From Paraburkholderia rhizosphaerae (GTDB taxonomy: Bacteria; Pseudomonadota; Gammaproteobacteria; Burkholderiales; Burkholderiaceae): 64,000 nucleotides of DNA. The notes beneath the pieces were generated by a model, which worked only from the letters and a program-made list of their open reading frames with translations, was not told the origin of the DNA and made no database searches. A program made the translations under genes and the position numbers. The DNA lies in contig NZ_SORE01000029.1 in assembly GCF_004366595.1 (NCBI RefSeq), forward strand, positions 1 through 64,000, given 5' to 3'. Shown in pieces: positions 62,677-64,000 of the stretch (the stretch's first letter is position 1; the number at the start of each line of letters is the position of its first letter).

Positions 62677-62771
62677 TAAATATGCCTGCGCGGCAGTAGT
62701 CTGCGCGCTTCACCGCCGTCAGCAAGCCAACGGTAAGTCAGCCAGCGACACGATTCCTCGAGGAGTTCGAG

Positions 62772-62834
62772 ATGGAATTGCTGATCGGTTTTGTCATAAC
62801 ACTGTTCATTTCGCTGCTGATACTTCGCAAATGA
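62772..62834 (+). CDS. 20-residue membrane peptide between bfd and tonB
   Basis: A strong GAGGAG site lies 6 nt before ATG 62772. The 20-codon frame MELLIGFVITLFISLLILRK is one hydrophobic helix with a charged C-terminus, and ends 49 nt before tonB. It was likely missed by gene finders because of its length. It may be a small membrane protein of the iron-uptake complex or a leader peptide. No homologue is known to me. Confidence 0.45.
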   Translation: MELLIGFVITLFISLLILRK

Positions 62835-62883
62835 CGTTGCTCCGCCTGACGTGCTGCGTTGGCAGCGCGCCGCTCCGCTAAAT

Positions 62884-63636
62884 ATGCAGGCTTCATCTCC
62901 TACCACGGCGGGTTTCCCGCCGGCCGGCGCTGTACGGTTCAATCCGCGTGTCGTCACGGCGATCGCGGTGGTTTTGCTCGTGCACGCGGCGTTGATCGTG
63001 ATCGCGCTGACGATGCGTGAGAAGCCGCTACCGAAACCGGTCGAATTGCGTTCGATCACGGCCGAACTGCTGAGCCCGCCTGCCCCACCGGTGGCCGCGC
63101 CCGCGGCAATCCAGTCGACTCCGACGCCGCCGCCGAAACCCACGCCGCCCGTGCATCACGAGAAGCCGAAGGTTCAGCCGCGCCCGACGCATGTAGTCAA
63201 GTCCACTCCAGCCCCGACGCCGCTGCCCGAAGCAGCCGCGCCATCGCAACACGAAATTGCCGCGCCCGAGCCGGCGCCGCCTGCTCCGCCCGCGCCCGCC
63301 GCGCCGGCCGAACCTGCCGCCCCCGCAGCTGGGAAGCCGACGCTCGCGTTGTCCGCACCGAAGAGTGTGTCGCATCTGGATTGCAGCATCACCGCGCCGG
63401 ACTATCCGGCCCTGTCGCGCCGACGCGGCGAAAGCGGCACCGCGTACGTGCGCTTCGTGGTCGGATTGACCGGCAAGATTGAAAACATCGAGTTGAAGAA
63501 GAGCAGCGGCTTCGACCGGCTCGACGACGCCGCGATGTCGGCGATGCGTTCCAGTTCGTGCAAGCCGTATCTGGAAAACGGCCAGCCGATCCGCGCGACC
63601 TATACCCAGCCGTTCGAGTTCGGCCTGAAAGACTGA
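62884..63636 (+). CDS. tonB: TonB energy transducer
   Basis: 250 residues from ATG 62884. A single N-terminal membrane helix (RVVTAIAVVLLVHAALIVIALTM) with the family His is followed by a Pro/Ala/Lys-rich periplasmic spacer (about 60-160). The TonB C-terminal domain reads PDYPALSRRRGESGTAYVRFVVGLTGKIENIELKKSSGFDRLDDAAMSAMRSSSCKPY. It passes proton-motive energy to outer-membrane siderophore or haem receptors. Confidence 0.92.
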   Translation: MQASSPTTAGFPPAGAVRFNPRVVTAIAVVLLVHAALIVIALTMREKPLPKPVELRSITAELLSPPAPPVAAPAAIQSTPTPPPKPTPPVHHEKPKVQPRPTHVVKSTPAPTPLPEAAAPSQHEIAAPEPAPPAPPAPAAPAEPAAPAAGKPTLALSAPKSVSHLDCSITAPDYPALSRRRGESGTAYVRFVVGLTGKIENIELKKSSGFDRLDDAAMSAMRSSSCKPYLENGQPIRATYTQPFEFGLKD

Positions 63637-63698
63637 ACCCGACTGAACCGACTCCACCGTCAAGTAGCCGACGCAGTTTTTAAAAAGAAGGAATCGCA

Positions 63699-64000
63699 AT
63701 GCAAAACTACGGTATGGCCCACGTTTGGGCGCAAGGAGATCTCGTGACGCGCGGCATCGCGCTCGCGCTCCTGATCATGTCGGTGCTGTCGTGGACCGTG
63801 ATTGTCGTCAAAAGCCTCGGCGTGATGCGCCTGAACCGGTTGACGAAAAATGCCGAGCGCGCGTTCTGGCATTCGGACGATTTCGCCGACGGCATCAGCA
63901 AGCTCGGCGGTCGCGCGTCGACGCCGCAGGACAACCCGTTTCTCGCGCTCGCGCTGTCGGGCCAGGAAGCAGCCGATCACCATCATCAGACGCAGCCGCA
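63699..64000 (+). CDS. exbB: ExbB biopolymer transport protein, partial at the right edge
   Basis: The first 100 residues are present. The N-terminus is HVWAQGDLVTRGIALALLIMSVLSWTVIVVKSLGVMRL, with a membrane helix that follows the MotA/TolQ/ExbB pattern, and a cytoplasmic part begins after it. AAGAAGGA precedes ATG 63699. It follows tonB by 62 nt; exbD is expected beyond the window. Confidence 0.88.
   Translation, partial: MQNYGMAHVWAQGDLVTRGIALALLIMSVLSWTVIVVKSLGVMRLNRLTKNAERAFWHSDDFADGISKLGGRASTPQDNPFLALALSGQEAADHHHQTQP

Overview
The window is high-GC, gene-dense proteobacterial chromosome. The gene content (argP/argO, Burkholderia-type small proteins, a DUF4212/symporter pair next to acs, bfr-murI-bfd-tonB-exbB) points to Burkholderiaceae, most likely a Paraburkholderia-like species. 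This is an inference from protein families; no rRNA or other species marker is present.

Region 1 (1-2660) is a small lower-GC island. It holds the C-terminal tRNase module of a polymorphic (CDI/Rhs-type) toxin related to colicin E5, its adjacent immunity candidate, and a tandem series of small immunity-like genes, one repeat unit of which is decaying. Region 2 (2657-12846) is ordinary accessory/housekeeping DNA: LysR regulator and epimerase, DUF899 protein, ArsR/SRPBCC pair, purine-type NCS2 permease, PRC-barrel lipoprotein with a 19-proline tract, MFS transporter, a HipA remnant beside a long palindrome, and argP/argO.

Region 3 (12919-27036, minus strand) is a complete pelABCDEFG operon for Pel exopolysaccharide with c-di-GMP control through PelD. 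It carries an eighth gene, a secreted stand-alone glycoside hydrolase. The equivalent hydrolase domain inside PelA has lost its catalytic glutamate, so the two PelA activities seem to have been separated onto two proteins.

Region 4 (27550-36000) has small proteins, two TetR regulators, an Lrp-type regulator, an acyl-CoA synthetase, a lipoprotein, a cupin and a ClC channel. Region 5 (36157-46332) is a catabolic operon joining a ribose-type ABC importer to an MtnK-like kinase, MtnA-like isomerase, class II aldolase and a DhaK/DhaL pair, with a GntR/UTRA regulator upstream. It looks like an import-coupled 5-methylthioribose or 5-deoxypentose pathway that yields dihydroxyacetone phosphate.

Region 6 (46347-52300) contains a type VI phospholipase D effector (Tle5-like) followed by two tandem Sel1-repeat lipoprotein immunity genes; the second copy is frameshifted near its end. 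Region 7 (52400-64000) holds tRNA-Ser(GGA), a sodium:solute symporter with its DUF4212 subunit, acs, a YqhA-type membrane protein, class I fumarase, bacterioferritin, murI, and a Fur-controlled bfd-tonB-exbB iron block that runs off the right edge. No CRISPR array, insertion sequence, rRNA or replication origin was seen.
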